From Coptis chinensis (taxonomy: Eukaryota; Streptophyta; Magnoliopsida; Ranunculales; Ranunculaceae): a stretch of DNA of 64,000 nt. A program made the translations under genes and the position numbers. Location of the stretch: the NCBI GenBank assembly GCA_015680905.1, contig CM027378.1:12815001-12879000 (forward strand), in the 5' to 3' direction. Below the pieces are notes generated by a model that was not told where the DNA came from, searched no databases, and was given only the letters and a program-made list of their open reading frames with translations. The first letter of the stretch is position 1. Every line of letters begins with the position of its first letter. This document shows, piece after piece, positions 22,101 to 33,545 of the stretch.

Positions 22101-22710
22101 AGTTTAAGTTTATGATTTCTCAAAAATAAAAAAAATGAATAACTCACAAAAATAACTCAATCTCGACTCATTATGTTCAAAGCAAGTCGCGCACGCTACT
22201 TAGTTACGCCTAACAAATATTGTGCATGCAACTCTATAAAATCTAACCATCTTCCATTATTGAGGTTTGCGACATCAATTCAGAATTTACGTGTAGGTCT
22301 AACTATACTGTGACCCCTTCCTCCGTACGCTCTATCTCTTTGCATGCGTCAATAACAGTCTTAGGGACATGACTTTAAATGCCCTATTTGACAACTCAGG
22401 ATAGAAAAATTCGTGTCGGTCTAACTACCATGTGAAACCTTCCTCTGTATTATCTACTATTTGTGAAAACCTCTTAATCGTATTGGGAATCTGACGTTAA
22501 AAGACCCACCTTAAATATCCATACTCGATACATCCTGCCACATTAATGTGATGCAATAAGAGCACCTGTTATATATGTGTTTTTTCCCACATATTAATTT
22601 CGGATCTAACTACACTTGCCATCCTGATCCGTTAATATTCATATATTGGCTATAAATATCTTTATTTCTGCCATCTTCATTTCAATCATTCTTCACCATT
22701 CTTCCTTCAA
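22101..22710 (+). other. Athila-2 spacer between integrase and 3' ORFs
   Basis: No gene seen. It contains the phrase GGGAATCTGACGTTAAAAGA (22486-), matching GGGAATCTGACTTTAAAAGA at 9839 of Athila-1, which anchors the alignment of the two elements downstream of pol. Confidence 0.5.
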
Positions 22711-23860
22711 ATGGCTTAACTAAGACAAATATTGCCCGAGAAAAATTTTATGAATTTTTTTCATGACGGCTTGTTTTCCCTATATTTTGACACTGAAATT
22801 GTATGTCAAGGATGGATGTCTCTGTTATATCACTCGGTAGCTGCCTATTCCAAATAATTGGTTATGATGTTTTAACAATTTAGCGAAATGGGCCATGGTA
22901 AATTCTATTTCCATGCCCATGGACAACGTTTTGAATTAACTCTAGAAATCATCTCAGAAATCGTTCAAATTCTTATGACGAACCCTTAGTTAGCTATTCA
23001 GGAGTCACAATTTTTACCGTCAAGCAACTAATACAGGCCACTGTATCTCGTGGTGAACTCCGAAATAGAAACCATGTTCTTCTTCAGCGCTCTTTGCAAC
23101 ATAATCAACAATATGTTCTGCACTGGTTAATTAGGACACAATGTGGCTAGAATATCAAAAACATCTGAAGTGACCAAACCTCTTCTCCACATACTCTGGG
23201 TGATGCAGACTTAAAGGGATGACTTTTGTATAATCCAATTTATTTGGAACTCGGTCACTAGGGCCATAAAACGGTTGGCCCCTTTGCCTACCCTAGTCAT
23301 GCGAATTATGTTGCATTGGGGTTATCAAGCTATTTATCTAGAAATACCTATTCAAATAGCTCGCCTTACTGCCCTTCACGCAGAGTGCGTCGCTGGTTTT
23401 GGATTCTAGATACTCAAATAAACCTGACAACCAAACAATAAGACCACAACCCATCCTGTGAACATTTCTTTGATGAAAATGTCATGCATAACATCTTTAA
23501 TCTTATGGAAGGCATCCAATTTCTTCACCAAGGTCTGCGAGCACTGCACGCCCGTCAAAAGATATTCTTTACACATCTGTTAGAATTACAAGAAGGTCAG
23601 GCAATGTATGAAGTGGCATAAGAGGAATTCTTGCACAACCACTCATAATTTTTGGAAAATCACGCGATTATAATAAAGAACCAAAGCGATTTTTCCACAC
23701 ACCAAGGTGAAATTCAGCAGCATCTCATCCAACAGATTGATCAACTCGACAGTCTTGTAAATGATCTGCTTCCACTTGCCATCCTCGCCTTCAATCAAGC
23801 CCTGAATTTTGTTCCACCTTTCAACATTAGGTTTTTAGTTATATTATCTCTTAGTCAACC
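22711..23860 (+). pseudogene. Athila-2 3' ORF, copy 1 (env-position ORF), broken
   Basis: Starts at about 22711 (MA then a stop), continuing LPEKNFMNFFHDGLFSLYFD, GWMSLLYHSVAAYS, MGHGKFYFHAHGQRFELTLE and, after a frameshift near 22970, YDEPLVSYSGVTIFTVKQLI and RNRNHVLLQRSLQHNQQYVL. Later parts (23280-23850) are readable only in pieces, ending with a Gln/Leu-rich coiled stretch (23652-23830). This is the position of the third ORF of Athila elements. Its function is not known to me. A poly-T run lies at 23873-23891. Confidence 0.55.
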
Positions 23861-24261
23861 TATTTTGTTTTTGTTTTTTTTTTTTTTTTTTGTGTTTTCT
23901 ATTGTTAAGCAGGGGTTAAAGATATGGTGCCCATTAGGTTGTAATAATTCTTGTTGTTATCAATAAACCATCATTTCAAGACAAATATCAATAAACTATT
24001 GTTTTAAATTTGTTTGCAAGAGGGCCTCTCTTTTTCCATACTCTTTCATCTATCCCGATATACTTTATTGGATTCTTCTCTTTATATCACTTTATCCATC
24101 AAGCATGGCAAACATACTTGATTCCCTTATGGTGGGACCTTCTCGTTGCTTCACGTAACATGACTACTTCATTTTGGACGTTTCATCACCCTGATTGATA
24201 GTCTGTGAAGACTCCTTGCCTTACCCCTCTATCTACTCCAACTAACCTATCTTCATCAAGC

Positions 24262-25245
24262 ATGGCTACACCAAAAATCATTCCTGAGCAATCCTTCCAG
24301 GCTATGATGGATTCCCATGCTTATAGCCTTCATTTCCGTGAATATATCACCAACATCGGGTGGTCTTCCCTAGTTCTTCAACCTAACCAAACTTATTCTC
24401 TGAGTTTGGCTGCATACTTTTATGCCAATATGGGAGACACACAAACATTTAATCATGCCCAAGGCTTCTTCTTAGACAGGTTCACAATCCAAGTTGGTGG
24501 CACATAACATATCTTTTATGAGCCAACGCTTGCCCTAACTTTGGATCTTCCTTATCACGAGCCTGCGACAACATGGCCATACATCAGCCAAAACTCATAC
24601 CGTTCTTTTTCATGGCCTGGTTTTTTCGTGGAACATATGGAGATGGTCTTACAATTAAAGAAGAAGGTGCTGCACCTGGAAGATGGCCAGACACCACCAT
24701 TCCCTTAGCAAGCATGACCATGTATGAACGTGGGGAATGCGATGTTGTTTATCCTTCTGAACATCATGGGATACTGACATTTTTCTATTGCCAATGATGT
24801 TGCTTGTGTAGTATTCAGTGTGTGCTTGCTCAATGTCATACATTCTTTGATATCATAAACTATGTTATCACCACTCTGAAAAGAGCTCGCACTGTTCGGC
24901 ATCAGGCATCAGTATCTACTTTTACCTGTACCAGCTTGCCAAATTATGAGGATACATTTCCCACAGTTCTCAGCTATTTTTAATGACTGGGTTAAAGTAG
25001 ATTCTATGTGCCCTACGAACAGAATAATTCATTCATTAAGGTTTTGGCAATGGCGTGAACGTCCTTCACGGTACCTAAGGTACATTCATTGTTTCCTTGA
25101 CGATGATGATATGTTGGAACATTTGAACGAATTGGGGGAACAACAATGGAGCAACATTTGGCAAACCATTATCTATTGGCGCGATGCTAAGGAAATGCAT
25201 TTCACTCGAGATGATGAGAGAACATCAGTATCTAGTGGTTGGTAA
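24262..25245 (+). pseudogene. Athila-2 3' ORF, copy 2 (diverged repeat of copy 1), broken
   Basis: An ATG at 24262 opens MATPKIIPEQSFQAMMDSHA, with YSLHFREYITNIGWSSLVLQ, then MGDTQTFNHAQGFFLDRFTI, a stop at 24505 and, in frame, TLALTLDLPYHEP. It then continues in fragments to 24946-25245 (99 codons: RFWQWRERPSRYLRYIHCFL, a DDDD cluster, WSNIWQTIIYWRDAKEM). The order MA..IxPExxF, SLxF, GWxSL, MG...HAxG..xRF, PYxEP parallels copy 1, suggesting tandem duplication. The two have diverged strongly. Function unknown. Confidence 0.5.
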
Positions 25246-25415
25246 ATTTGTGTACGCCATTGTGTATATATATCTAACTGTATACAGTTGTGTTGATGTG
25301 CTATCGTTTTTGTTTAATTTTGTACAATATATTATGTTAGAATAACTTTCTATTGTAGCTATCCAGCCCTAATTTTGCTCAAGGTTCTCAGGTAATTTCT
25401 TTCTTCTCTTGATAC

Positions 25416-25450
25416 TTCGAGGACTAAGCATCATTCTGTTTGGGGGTAGG
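25416..25450 (+). promoter_or_regulatory. Internal polypurine-tract-like motif of Athila-2
   Basis: TTCGAGGACTAAGC then CTGTTTGGGGGTAGG repeats the layout of the terminal tract at 31797-31831 (TTGAGGACAAGC ... TGTTTGGGGGTGG). Without the CACTA insertion it lies about 1.5 kb upstream of the 3' LTR, like the internal motif of Athila-1. Confidence 0.6.
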
Positions 25451-26820
25451 CTTTAAACCTGTAGCAAGAATTAGGCAACTTGTAGGTTGTCTATAGTTTT
25501 TCTTTTCCTTTTAAATAAATGTGCTTAGTGACAAAGTCTTATTTCTATGATGAAAATTGTCTAGAAATCTCACATTAGCATTCAAATTAGGATTTGTTCT
25601 TAAGAAACTTAAGATAATACGTACGCAATAGTTTTTACATCTTTTCATGAGTATTCATGCACTGAGTATCATCGATTGTACATAGTAGTAAGTTTCTGGA
25701 ACCCACGATTAGTCTACTTAAATTATCAATCTTGTGAGAATCTAACAAAAAAGACTCGATATGTGTGAATTATGAGTAATGACACAAAGGATTAGTTTTT
25801 CTGAATAGAGAAAATTACGTGTCTACTTACTTGATCACCATCCGAACCCTAGGCAAGAATTTAGGCCTTCTTTGGATCGACATAGCTAAAAATTCATACT
25901 TGTTACAAATTTTACCGCTAGTCGCCCCATTGAACTTTTCATCAGACCTTTCACTTTCACCTACAATTCTTTACTTATCTATTAACCCCAAATAAAATAA
26001 ACCTACCTAAATGATGAGTATGAAAAATATGATGAAATGTGGAAAAATAAAGAGAAAGACTTGTCCCAAATAAAAATAAGTTACTTGTTTCAGAAAGAAA
26101 AAGAAAGAAAAATAGAAAAATATTTCTAAAAATCAAAAGAAAAGTCAAAGTTAGAACTCTCCAAAATTAAATCAAAATCAAAAGAAGTCCAAAAGCTTAA
26201 AAGAGTTAAGTATGGAAACTCATATAAAAGCAAGGAAAAGAAAACAAGGATTTCTCTAGTGTAAATATTTTGAAGACCTTCTTCTCTCATATTTATCATT
26301 TTTTATTTTCCATTCGATCTCATTTTCTTCTACACCACCACCTAAGCCCCATAATACCTAATAAAGACCTCTAGCTCAATTAGGAGTAGGATCCTGTGAT
26401 AATAAGTAGTAGATGTGATTGATCAAACTTGGCTCCTCTATTTGTCATTGAGATGTAAGGAAAAGTGTGCCACTGCACACTGGAGTTGGCAAAACCTGAG
26501 TAGAAAAATTATGAGCGAATTTGTGTTTCAACATATACCTGTGAGAACCTATTTAGGGACGCTCTCCAGAGAATCTAGAAACGGCCCTGCTTGTACATTT
26601 CAATGTAAAGTTCACTGAATGCATGTTCATTAGTAGATGTTTTAATTATTATATACATATTAACTTGAGTTTCAAACGAATTAATCCTCGCTCCCCACTA
26701 GGGAGATGTATAGATATCTGAGATAAATTTAGGAAACAAGCTTTTGTTATTGAGTCGTTGTAGTATAGATGAAGTTTGTGAGTATCTTCTCTAGAAAACT
26801 CTCACGAGGCTATAATTCAT

Positions 26821-26841
26821 CCACTAGGGAATTCCTAGTGG
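26821..26841 (+). other. Conserved hairpin upstream of the Athila-2 polypurine tract
   Basis: Arms CCACTAGG (26821-26828) and CCTAGTGG (26834-26841), loop GAATT, identical to the Athila-1 hairpin, embedded in a well-conserved stretch (26760-26880). Confidence 0.75.
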
Positions 26842-26945
26842 TTTAAAGCCTTGTTGCATACGGTCAATGCAATCGTACTCTGCAAAATGAGAATTAGTTT
26901 AGGATTACACATTTTTGGCCACTTATCTGTTTTAATGTCTCCTCT

Positions 26946-27350
26946 CACTACAAGAAAAAATGATTTATATCACTGTTAAAAACAGTGACAAAAAGTCTTT
27001 TGTCACTGTTTTTTTTTTCCCAAAACCATGATTGAGTGGGGTCATTTATTTTTTTCTCAAAACAGTCACAAATATTTGTTTCAGACTAACCTCTCTCTAC
27101 CATAAAAAATGGTAGCAATTGCTCAAAAACCGTCACAACAAATCATATCATTTGTGACGGTTTTAAATAAATGGTTATGCATTCATACTTTTTTAACAGT
27201 CATAAAACCATAAAAAAATGGTAACAACTTCTCAAAAACCGTCACAACAAATCATATCATTGTAACGGTTTTAAATAAACTGTTATGCATTCATCTGTTT
27301 GAACGGTCATAAAAAGTACCATTAGTCATGACGGTTTGAGTAAAACCGTG
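26946..27350. repeat. CACTA-1 left terminal and subterminal repeats
   Basis: Inverted terminus plus repeated motifs such as AAAACCGTCACAACAAATCA (27126 and 27235), CATTTGTGACGGTTTTAAAT (27160) and a variant at 27260, alternating in orientation. In the En/Spm family such subterminal motifs bind the TnpA-like protein; here that role is inferred from position. Confidence 0.8.
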
Positions 27351-29580
27351 ATATGTATATTTTTTTATTAAAAAAAAATGAGAATATATATATTAGGTTA
27401 GTAGAATTTTTGTAGAGATGTTCTTTATAGTTAGTAGATCATATGTACAAAAGATTAGGTTATAAATCATTTTGTAGGTGAAGTTGTGGGTGTTTTAGAT
27501 TTGGTACTTATTTAAGGTCCTTATAGGAGCCGGGCTGTATATATATATATATCTATATGAAAACTCACAAAATTGGGGACCTGCAATAAACTACATACCT
27601 TAATATGATATATTAAAATTTTCAAGTAACACTCAGATATATTGAAACATTCCAATCTCCTTGGATAACCAATATATATTTGCACTTAATTGTAAAACGT
27701 AATGAAGTAAATAACACATTTCCCATCTAATTCTTATAAATATAATAAGCCTAATCCAAATCCAAATAAAAAAAATAACCTAATCTTGTCAAAGTCGATC
27801 ACCCACATATGAACAAATTGGACAAATCCACAGCGCTTTCCCAACTGGTAGCATTCATTCTTCCAAGGGAACCCCAAAATCCTGGCTCACATCTTTTAAA
27901 ACACTAGCCCACTTGAATTCTGTAATTGAAAAGAGGTGGTGTCACTCAATATAATTAACTTGATATAAAATAGCCAGTAAATGCACCGATATACAAGCTA
28001 ACCAAGTAATCTAAGCATGCACAGATTATATATAAGATATTTCTTAAGGATTTAAAGTAAATCATTAGTACATATGATAGTTAAATGCAAAATAGTTAAC
28101 TCAAGACCATAAATACCTATGTGAATAAGCAGAATTGCAAATGTTAATATATCTAAGGGGTAAGTCGACCGAAACTATTTGAAACAAGCTACAAGTCATT
28201 ATAAGCACCTTGTAAGAAACCCTGATATCGCAAACAAACAATCTGTCCATTGTTAAGTTAAACCAAGAAAGACTTAGGTCCAATACCTAATAATTGTTCT
28301 TGGGGAACACATGTACAATTCAAACCCTTTGTGAATAACTCAAACACTTACAACCATGTACAAAACACCTATATATAAATAAATAAACATATTGCCAATG
28401 CTTTAGCCTACCCCCAAAGAGATGAAAAAAAATGTATATGTACACTTTCATCAATTTTAAGTGCCTAAGAGTCGAAAAGTAAACTACGATAATTCATTAT
28501 CAGTGTAAGTATATGAACGATAAAAATTTCAATTTGAACAATCTAACTTGTTAGTTTTGTAGCTTTTAACACATACATCGACAAGTAATGAAACTTGGTT
28601 CGCTTGAATGTAGACTCGACGGGGTAACGTTTTCGTCTAGGTAGCGGAATCCCAGCTTGAACACGACTCAAACTTTCTGCCCTACGCAGCTTGCTAAACA
28701 CAACTACTATCACTTTTGCTAGTAATATTACCAAATATCAGCCTTTCAAATAGAGACTAATAGCATCAACTTGGTGATGATGTCCACGGAAATATAAGAA
28801 ACATTCTACAGTAGAATCATCATATAAACATGGAAACAAAAGAAAACAATCATCATATAGCCAAGTATAGTAGCAGAAACAAAAGAATTATTGGAAAAAA
28901 AAAACAGTACCTAGTAATTAAGAAGCATCTGATATTCATAAAGGGCCAAAGTCAAGTCCTTGTTCATAGAGCACAGCCCGAGGGTCATTATAGTGAATCC
29001 TATGTTATTACACAATTAGATACTTGATGATAGTACCTCTGAAACTTTTTTTAACTCACTGAAGAAATACTCATGTACCTTTGATATTACACAATTAAAA
29101 GATAACTCAGCAACGTATTTTAAGTTGGTACTCTATACCTCTGAAATTGCAATCTCATTATGTTTATATTAGACGATGACCTTATTGGCTTACTAGAACA
29201 ATTATATGATCCCTACAACTTGTTTCCAAACCCAGACAAGGACTGAAAACATATACCCATCAATATTCTCAACCTCCGGCGACAAACCGATTAATAAGTA
29301 TAGCACATATACTATGCAAAAACTCAACTACACCATTTAATGTAAACACAAGGCTAAGATAAGCACATAATGGTTTCAATACTAGAGCTAGGAGTGGATT
29401 TTATATGGACTATATATATCTTCCAATTAATGATCGAAACACAACTAACCAAAATTATACCCAACATGACATACGTATATCTATGCACTTAAATATTACC
29501 AAAGAAACTCACCAATCCATGTAAAATTAATCTCAACTATTAAACCACGGATGATAAAAGGAGCAAAAGTTGTTCGTACC
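27351..29580. other. CACTA-1 interior, no recognisable gene
   Basis: AT-rich DNA with several short ORFs (for example 28101-28283 and 28543-28734 on the minus strand) that lack recognisable domains. A TA-rich microsatellite lies at 27536-27555. I see nothing else supportable. Confidence 0.5.
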
Positions 29581-31003
29581 ACAATCAAGGACCATTCTGG
29601 AACTTTGACATAAGAAAGTCCAATGCACGTTGTTGCTCATCGATTCTTGCCTTTTGGGCATCCAGTTCTTGTTGTTGAGCATTCATTCTCTCTTGTGTCG
29701 ATTTAGGCAACTCCTCAAGCTGGCTCTCAATCTGTTGCCCTCTTCCTCAGCTGATCCACCTCTGCATTCACGTATCCAAAATAAAACCACAATGTTAAAT
29801 ATCCAAAATGAGTAGGTTTTGTTTCATGATGAAGTGGCTTGCAGAACCCTACTTGTTAAGCTATTTCCTTGTTTATTAGTGCTCATTCCCCAAATGTCTA
29901 CTACAACTTACTTTTACTTCTTTATATTATTTAACTTTTTATTTTATTTTTGGTGGAGCATTGTTAGATGAGGACAATTTCAGAAATGTTCCCTTTGACA
30001 TTTATCTGAGATTTAGCCAAAGTTAAGAATTCATGATATATATTAAGGGTTTGAAACTAAATTTATTTGTGCCTGCCTATAGTTGGCAAAGACACATGTC
30101 GATACATTTGTGTTAATATAAGGATCTAAAATAAGGTGCATCACAACTATGAAGAACGTACTAAACAATTCCAAAAAATTGAATAATAGTCATCTGATTT
30201 CTTATGGTTCCTAAGATACACTACACAACATTATTTACACTGATAACTAACTTATGCTTATATCTTATGCATCTACGAAATTAATTTGCAAATCATGAAC
30301 AAAGTAATAACACCCAAGTTAATTTGCAAATCAATGAATTTAATTTGCAGATCATAATAGCTAAAGAACACGCCTCGTACAGAAGTCGTAAATGCAGATA
30401 AAACAAAAATCTACGAAACTGAAAATTCCACCGGCCATTAACCAATATCACCTAAGTAATGGAAGAATCAATAACACTATATGACTCTACAAAACTAAAT
30501 AGCCGGTAAAGCAAAATTTTAACCTGATAAACCAGTATATATCCAAAGTCCAAACTAGCAAAAAAAAATTACCTGGACTGATAGCTATCGCTTGCAGAGT
30601 CCTTTCACTAAGTTATTAACAATAATAAAAAAAAATAGTTTTTTTGTTCCTAATACCAGAAAAAGTTGCTTCTTTTATTTCTTCAAACAAGTTTGAATGA
30701 TAATTCTTGAAGAAACGAAAAGAAAAATCACAACTTTACTCTCGTTTTTAAGGTAAGCAAGTCAAAGAAAGATTTTTGCTCCAAAAGTTACCAGAGATCT
30801 TCTTTCCATCAATGAAGGAGCTAGACAAATTGAACCCGAAATAATTAAAGCACCTACGTACAAAAAAACTATAGCTTTAACAATTACAGGGGATTAGAAA
30901 AGGGGAGAAGAATATTAAAAAAAGAATAAGGTGAGAGAAAGTGAGAGAAAGAAGTACCTGGAGATCGAAATTGAGAGGATGAAGAAGGAGAGTGAGGAGC
31001 CAT
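29581..31003 (-). pseudogene. CACTA-1 TnpA-like gene remnant (coiled-coil C-terminus)
   Basis: On the minus strand, 29780-29595 reads QQIESQLEELPKSTQERMNA followed by QQQELDAQKARIDEQQRALD and FLMSKFQNGP to a stop: an amphipathic Glu/Gln-rich coiled coil of the type found at the C-terminus of plant CACTA accessory (TnpA-like) proteins. A possible first exon, MAPHSPSSSSQFRSPG, lies at about 31003-30957 and is followed by a GTACTT donor-like site. The intervening exons are not recognisable, so the gene is probably internally deleted. Assignment is inferred from the coiled coil and the element context. Confidence 0.5.
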
Positions 31004-31099
31004 TCTATTTCCTTTTACTGATTTCCCAAAAAATGTTTCTTCTCTCTTTTCTTTTTTGTGAAAATTCAAACATTTGGTGCTGGTTACAATTGAAATCAC

Positions 31100-31447
31100 G
31101 CCGAAATTGAAAACATATCCGACGATATAAACGTCAGTATAAAATGCTAGTTCCCACGATCAACAAAAGTGTTGCTAGCTTAAGACAAGTAGCGATGAAA
31201 ACTATCGTCTCCTTAAGTACAAACGTATTTCCGACCTTTTTATCGTCGGTACTGCACTATTTCAATTATAAAAAGAATAATCTGTTACTAAAAAAATATT
31301 TAGACTACTATTTCCGACTAAAAATACATCGCAAATAATAATTTTAACATTTCAAACGAACAGATTTGTAGGGACAATTTAAACGTGCCAAAATGTTAGT
31401 TTTAGGAACGAAACAAAAATTCGGTAAAAAACCTGTTTGATGTAGTG
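31100..31447. repeat. Second CACTA-type right terminus inside CACTA-1
   Basis: GTAAAAAACCTGTTTGATGTAGTG ends at 31447; its reverse complement starts CACTACATCAAACAGG, a credible CACTA terminus distinct from that of CACTA-1. Inward from it lie different subterminal-type repeats (CGACGATATAAACGTC at 31122, TATCGTCGGTAC at 31241). No matching left end was found within the window. Confidence 0.5.
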
Positions 31448-31796
31448 CAAGTGTTTGAAGAAAGCGGGCCGGGAGACTGAACGTGGGATTCAAAGTAGTT
31501 TTTTAGTGCATTTGTGGGGCGGGACTAAAAAATTAGAATTTGGTCTTCTATGACTATCACATAAAGTCTGGGAAATATAACTATTTTAGTGAAATAGTCA
31601 CAAATAATTCTCCACACATATACACCTTCTTTAGAAAAAAAACCATTTGTGACCGTTTCGAAAATGCACGTCACCAAAAAAATTTTAAAACTATCACAAA
31701 AACTATTTTCTGCCATTTGTGACCGTTTCAAACAGAACAGTCACAACTAACATTTTAAAACAGTCACAAAAACCCTTTTTTGTACTAGTGTCTTTA

Positions 31797-31831
31797 CTTG
31801 AGGACAAGCAAAGTGTTGTTTGGGGGTGGTG
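31797..31831 (+). promoter_or_regulatory. Athila-2 terminal polypurine tract
   Basis: TTGAGGACAAGCAAAGTG followed by TTGTTTGGGGGTGGTG, immediately before the LTR start TGATAAACACCC at 31832. Same layout as in Athila-1. Confidence 0.8.
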
Positions 31832-33222
31832 TGATAAACACCCAAAACTATAATATTAAACCTCGTAGAGACATAACAATTTGGTTAATTATGTGTTTAA
31901 TAATTATGATGAAATAATTATATTTTCGCACTTTTGCAGGTTTTCGCAGTTAATGTAAAAATAATGGTTCAACCTGCATTAAAGCACGAGAATAGTGCAT
32001 ATATATGAAGTCTTCCTATTCAGCTCATGTGAAGTTCAACAAAGCCGGACTAAAGCCTGGGGACTCAAATAGGATAGAATCAAGTCATAATAGGATTATA
32101 TGCAGAAAAGGATCAAACTTTCAAAGCTCATATCTCTTGAACCTAGACTCCAATTTCGGCGAGTAAGCTACCCAAACAATCAATATGACAATCTTTACCT
32201 CAGGCCAGATTTTGCAAAAATCGAATTATGAACCCACCAATGAATACAGCACGTGGACCCATTCTGTGGACCCACAAGAAGAGATGAGTCATCAATCATG
32301 GAGCAAGTGAAGACAAAACTGCCAAATTGGCACAAATTGACACTTTGCATGTATTAATTACCTTGACTAGACTTTTTGTGCCAAAATAGTGCTAATTTTG
32401 GCATGATTAGATTGAAGATAAGATGGTAATAAATGTGAGTAATTGGTGGGAGGTGGTTTCACTTGGGAAATTAAAGAATGCTCTCATATGTATTGCTTTT
32501 GTAATTGGGAGCATTCATTCCCATTCATGCATATTTCATTTTCTAGCTAAGCTTTAAGTTTTCTTGTAATAGTGTTAATGGAGTAACATTTGTTCATCAA
32601 ATAAAAGTTTTTGTCCTCCAAGTAAAAATCAGGTCTTTCATTCCTCTTCTTCTATTTTTATCTTAACTTAGCATAGCCCATTTGCATAATCATTTACTCC
32701 CATGATCATGAGCTAAAACCCTCCAAGGTGGAGGGTTAATAATGCTCATGTGAGGATCAGGCTACGTATTCTTAGATCCCAAAATCACTACTTAGGAACT
32801 TAGGACTCATTTGACATCCTACCCCAAAATGGTAGTGTCTGGCCAAATTCAAAGCTTAGAGCTTGAGATAAACTCGCGTGCGCGGCCCAATTGACACTGG
32901 GGCTAGTCGCGTGCGCGAGCCCCTAGTGACTTCAGACTCCTCTATTTGACAAGTTGATGTAGGATGAAACCAGGAGTTGAAATGATATTTTAGAGATGAA
33001 ATATCAATTCAACTCCTCATGTTAGTAAGATGGACTCAGACATGAGTGGTACATCTTGCTAGGGATCGATCCTCAAGTCTGTTTTCGGATTTGTTATGAA
33101 CCCAAAATAGATTAGAGATAGTAGTGATATGTTTTATTAAAAAAATATGTAGCTAGACTTTGCATGAGTATGATTAATCCTCTATATTTCTCTTTCTCTA
33201 GTTTTCTTATAAAGTTTTATCA
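31832..33222 (+). repeat. Athila-2 3' LTR
   Basis: Starts TGATAAACACCCAAAACT (compare TGATAAGAGCCCAAAACT of Athila-1) and ends AAGTTTTATCA at 33222, about 1.39 kb. Two GC-rich modules with CGCGTGCGCG lie at 32875-32885 and 32909-32919. No second LTR exists in the window, so the boundary is set by similarity to the ends of the Athila-1 LTR and the adjacent polypurine tract. The 5-bp following is ATTAC; its partner cannot be checked. Confidence 0.75.
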
Positions 33223-33514
33223 ATTACCTTAACTTACATATTAAGTTATCTTAGGAAGTTAAAATAAAAAGATCGACAACCTACTCACATAGTTCTCTAA
33301 GGTGTTAAATTTTTAGTTATAACATCATCCTAATATTAAGGTTGGAGCGATAACCCTTACTCTAACCATACACACGAAGACACGTGAGTAAGGAAATCTT
33401 GAATATTGGTACGTTAATGGTTGTGAAACTTTCATACACATAAAACCATCAAAGTGCTAACATCACAGCCCCCTGCCAACATCTCATGGCCAAGCTTCTC
33501 TTAGCACATGCTTT
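33223..33514. other. Unassigned sequence between Athila-2 and LINE-B
   Basis: No open frame or repeat recognised. Ends at an ATT microsatellite (33516-33533) that borders LINE-B. Confidence 0.4.
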
Positions 33515-33545
33515 AGTATTATTATTATTATTTAAACAAGTTAAT

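Larger units (their letters stand above)
25246..26945 (+). other. Athila-2 3' noncoding block
   Basis: No gene. Contains an internal polypurine-like motif (25416-25450) and is alignable by eye with Athila-1 10620-11880: shared blocks include TTTAGGCC...TTTGGATCGA (25861-25882), CTAGTCGCCCCATTGA (25918), AAAGACCTCTAGCTCAATTA (26364) and the hairpin at 26821-26841. An A-rich stretch lies at 26040-26240. It is interrupted by CACTA-1 at 26946. Confidence 0.65.
26946..31790. mobile_element. CACTA-1: 4.8-kb CACTA (En/Spm-like) element
   Basis: Left terminus CACTACAAGAAAAAATG at 26946; right terminus TTTTTTGTACTAGTG ending at 31790, whose reverse complement begins CACTAGTACAAAAAA. A 3-bp target duplication TCT flanks it (26943-26945 and 31791-31793). 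Subterminal repeats of AACCGTCAC / GTGACGGTT type are dense at 27120-27350 and 31590-31770. No transposase (TnpD-like, DDE) is recognisable; one minus-strand coding remnant is (see below). At under 5 kb without transposase it is non-autonomous. It splits the 3' noncoding region of Athila-2 just upstream of the polypurine tract. Confidence 0.92.
1061..33222 (+). mobile_element. Athila-2: old Athila-like Ty3/gypsy element, host of the nested insertions
   Basis: This is the outermost element of the first block. In order it shows leader (1061-1480), gag (1480-2393 and 17950-18620), protease remnant, reverse transcriptase, RNase H, integrase (to about 22060), a 3' coding region with two env-position ORFs (22712-25245), a long 3' noncoding block, a polypurine tract (31797-31831) and a 3' LTR (31832-33222). 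It is interrupted by LINE-A (about 2394-17950, itself carrying Athila-1) and by a CACTA element (26946-31790). No 5' LTR is in view: it may lie left of the RTE fragment, outside the window, or be lost. All ORFs contain stops and frameshifts. Assignment to the Athila lineage rests on domain order, gag and linker similarity to Athila-1 and the long 3' region; family-level naming is not possible from here. Confidence 0.8.

Noticed and set aside
30219-30235. CACTACACAACA as a possible left terminus for the inner CACTA element ending at 31447
   Set aside because: Only the first seven bases match the inner terminus CACTACATCAAACAGG, the flanking triplets (ATA and CAA) do not match, and no subterminal repeats follow.
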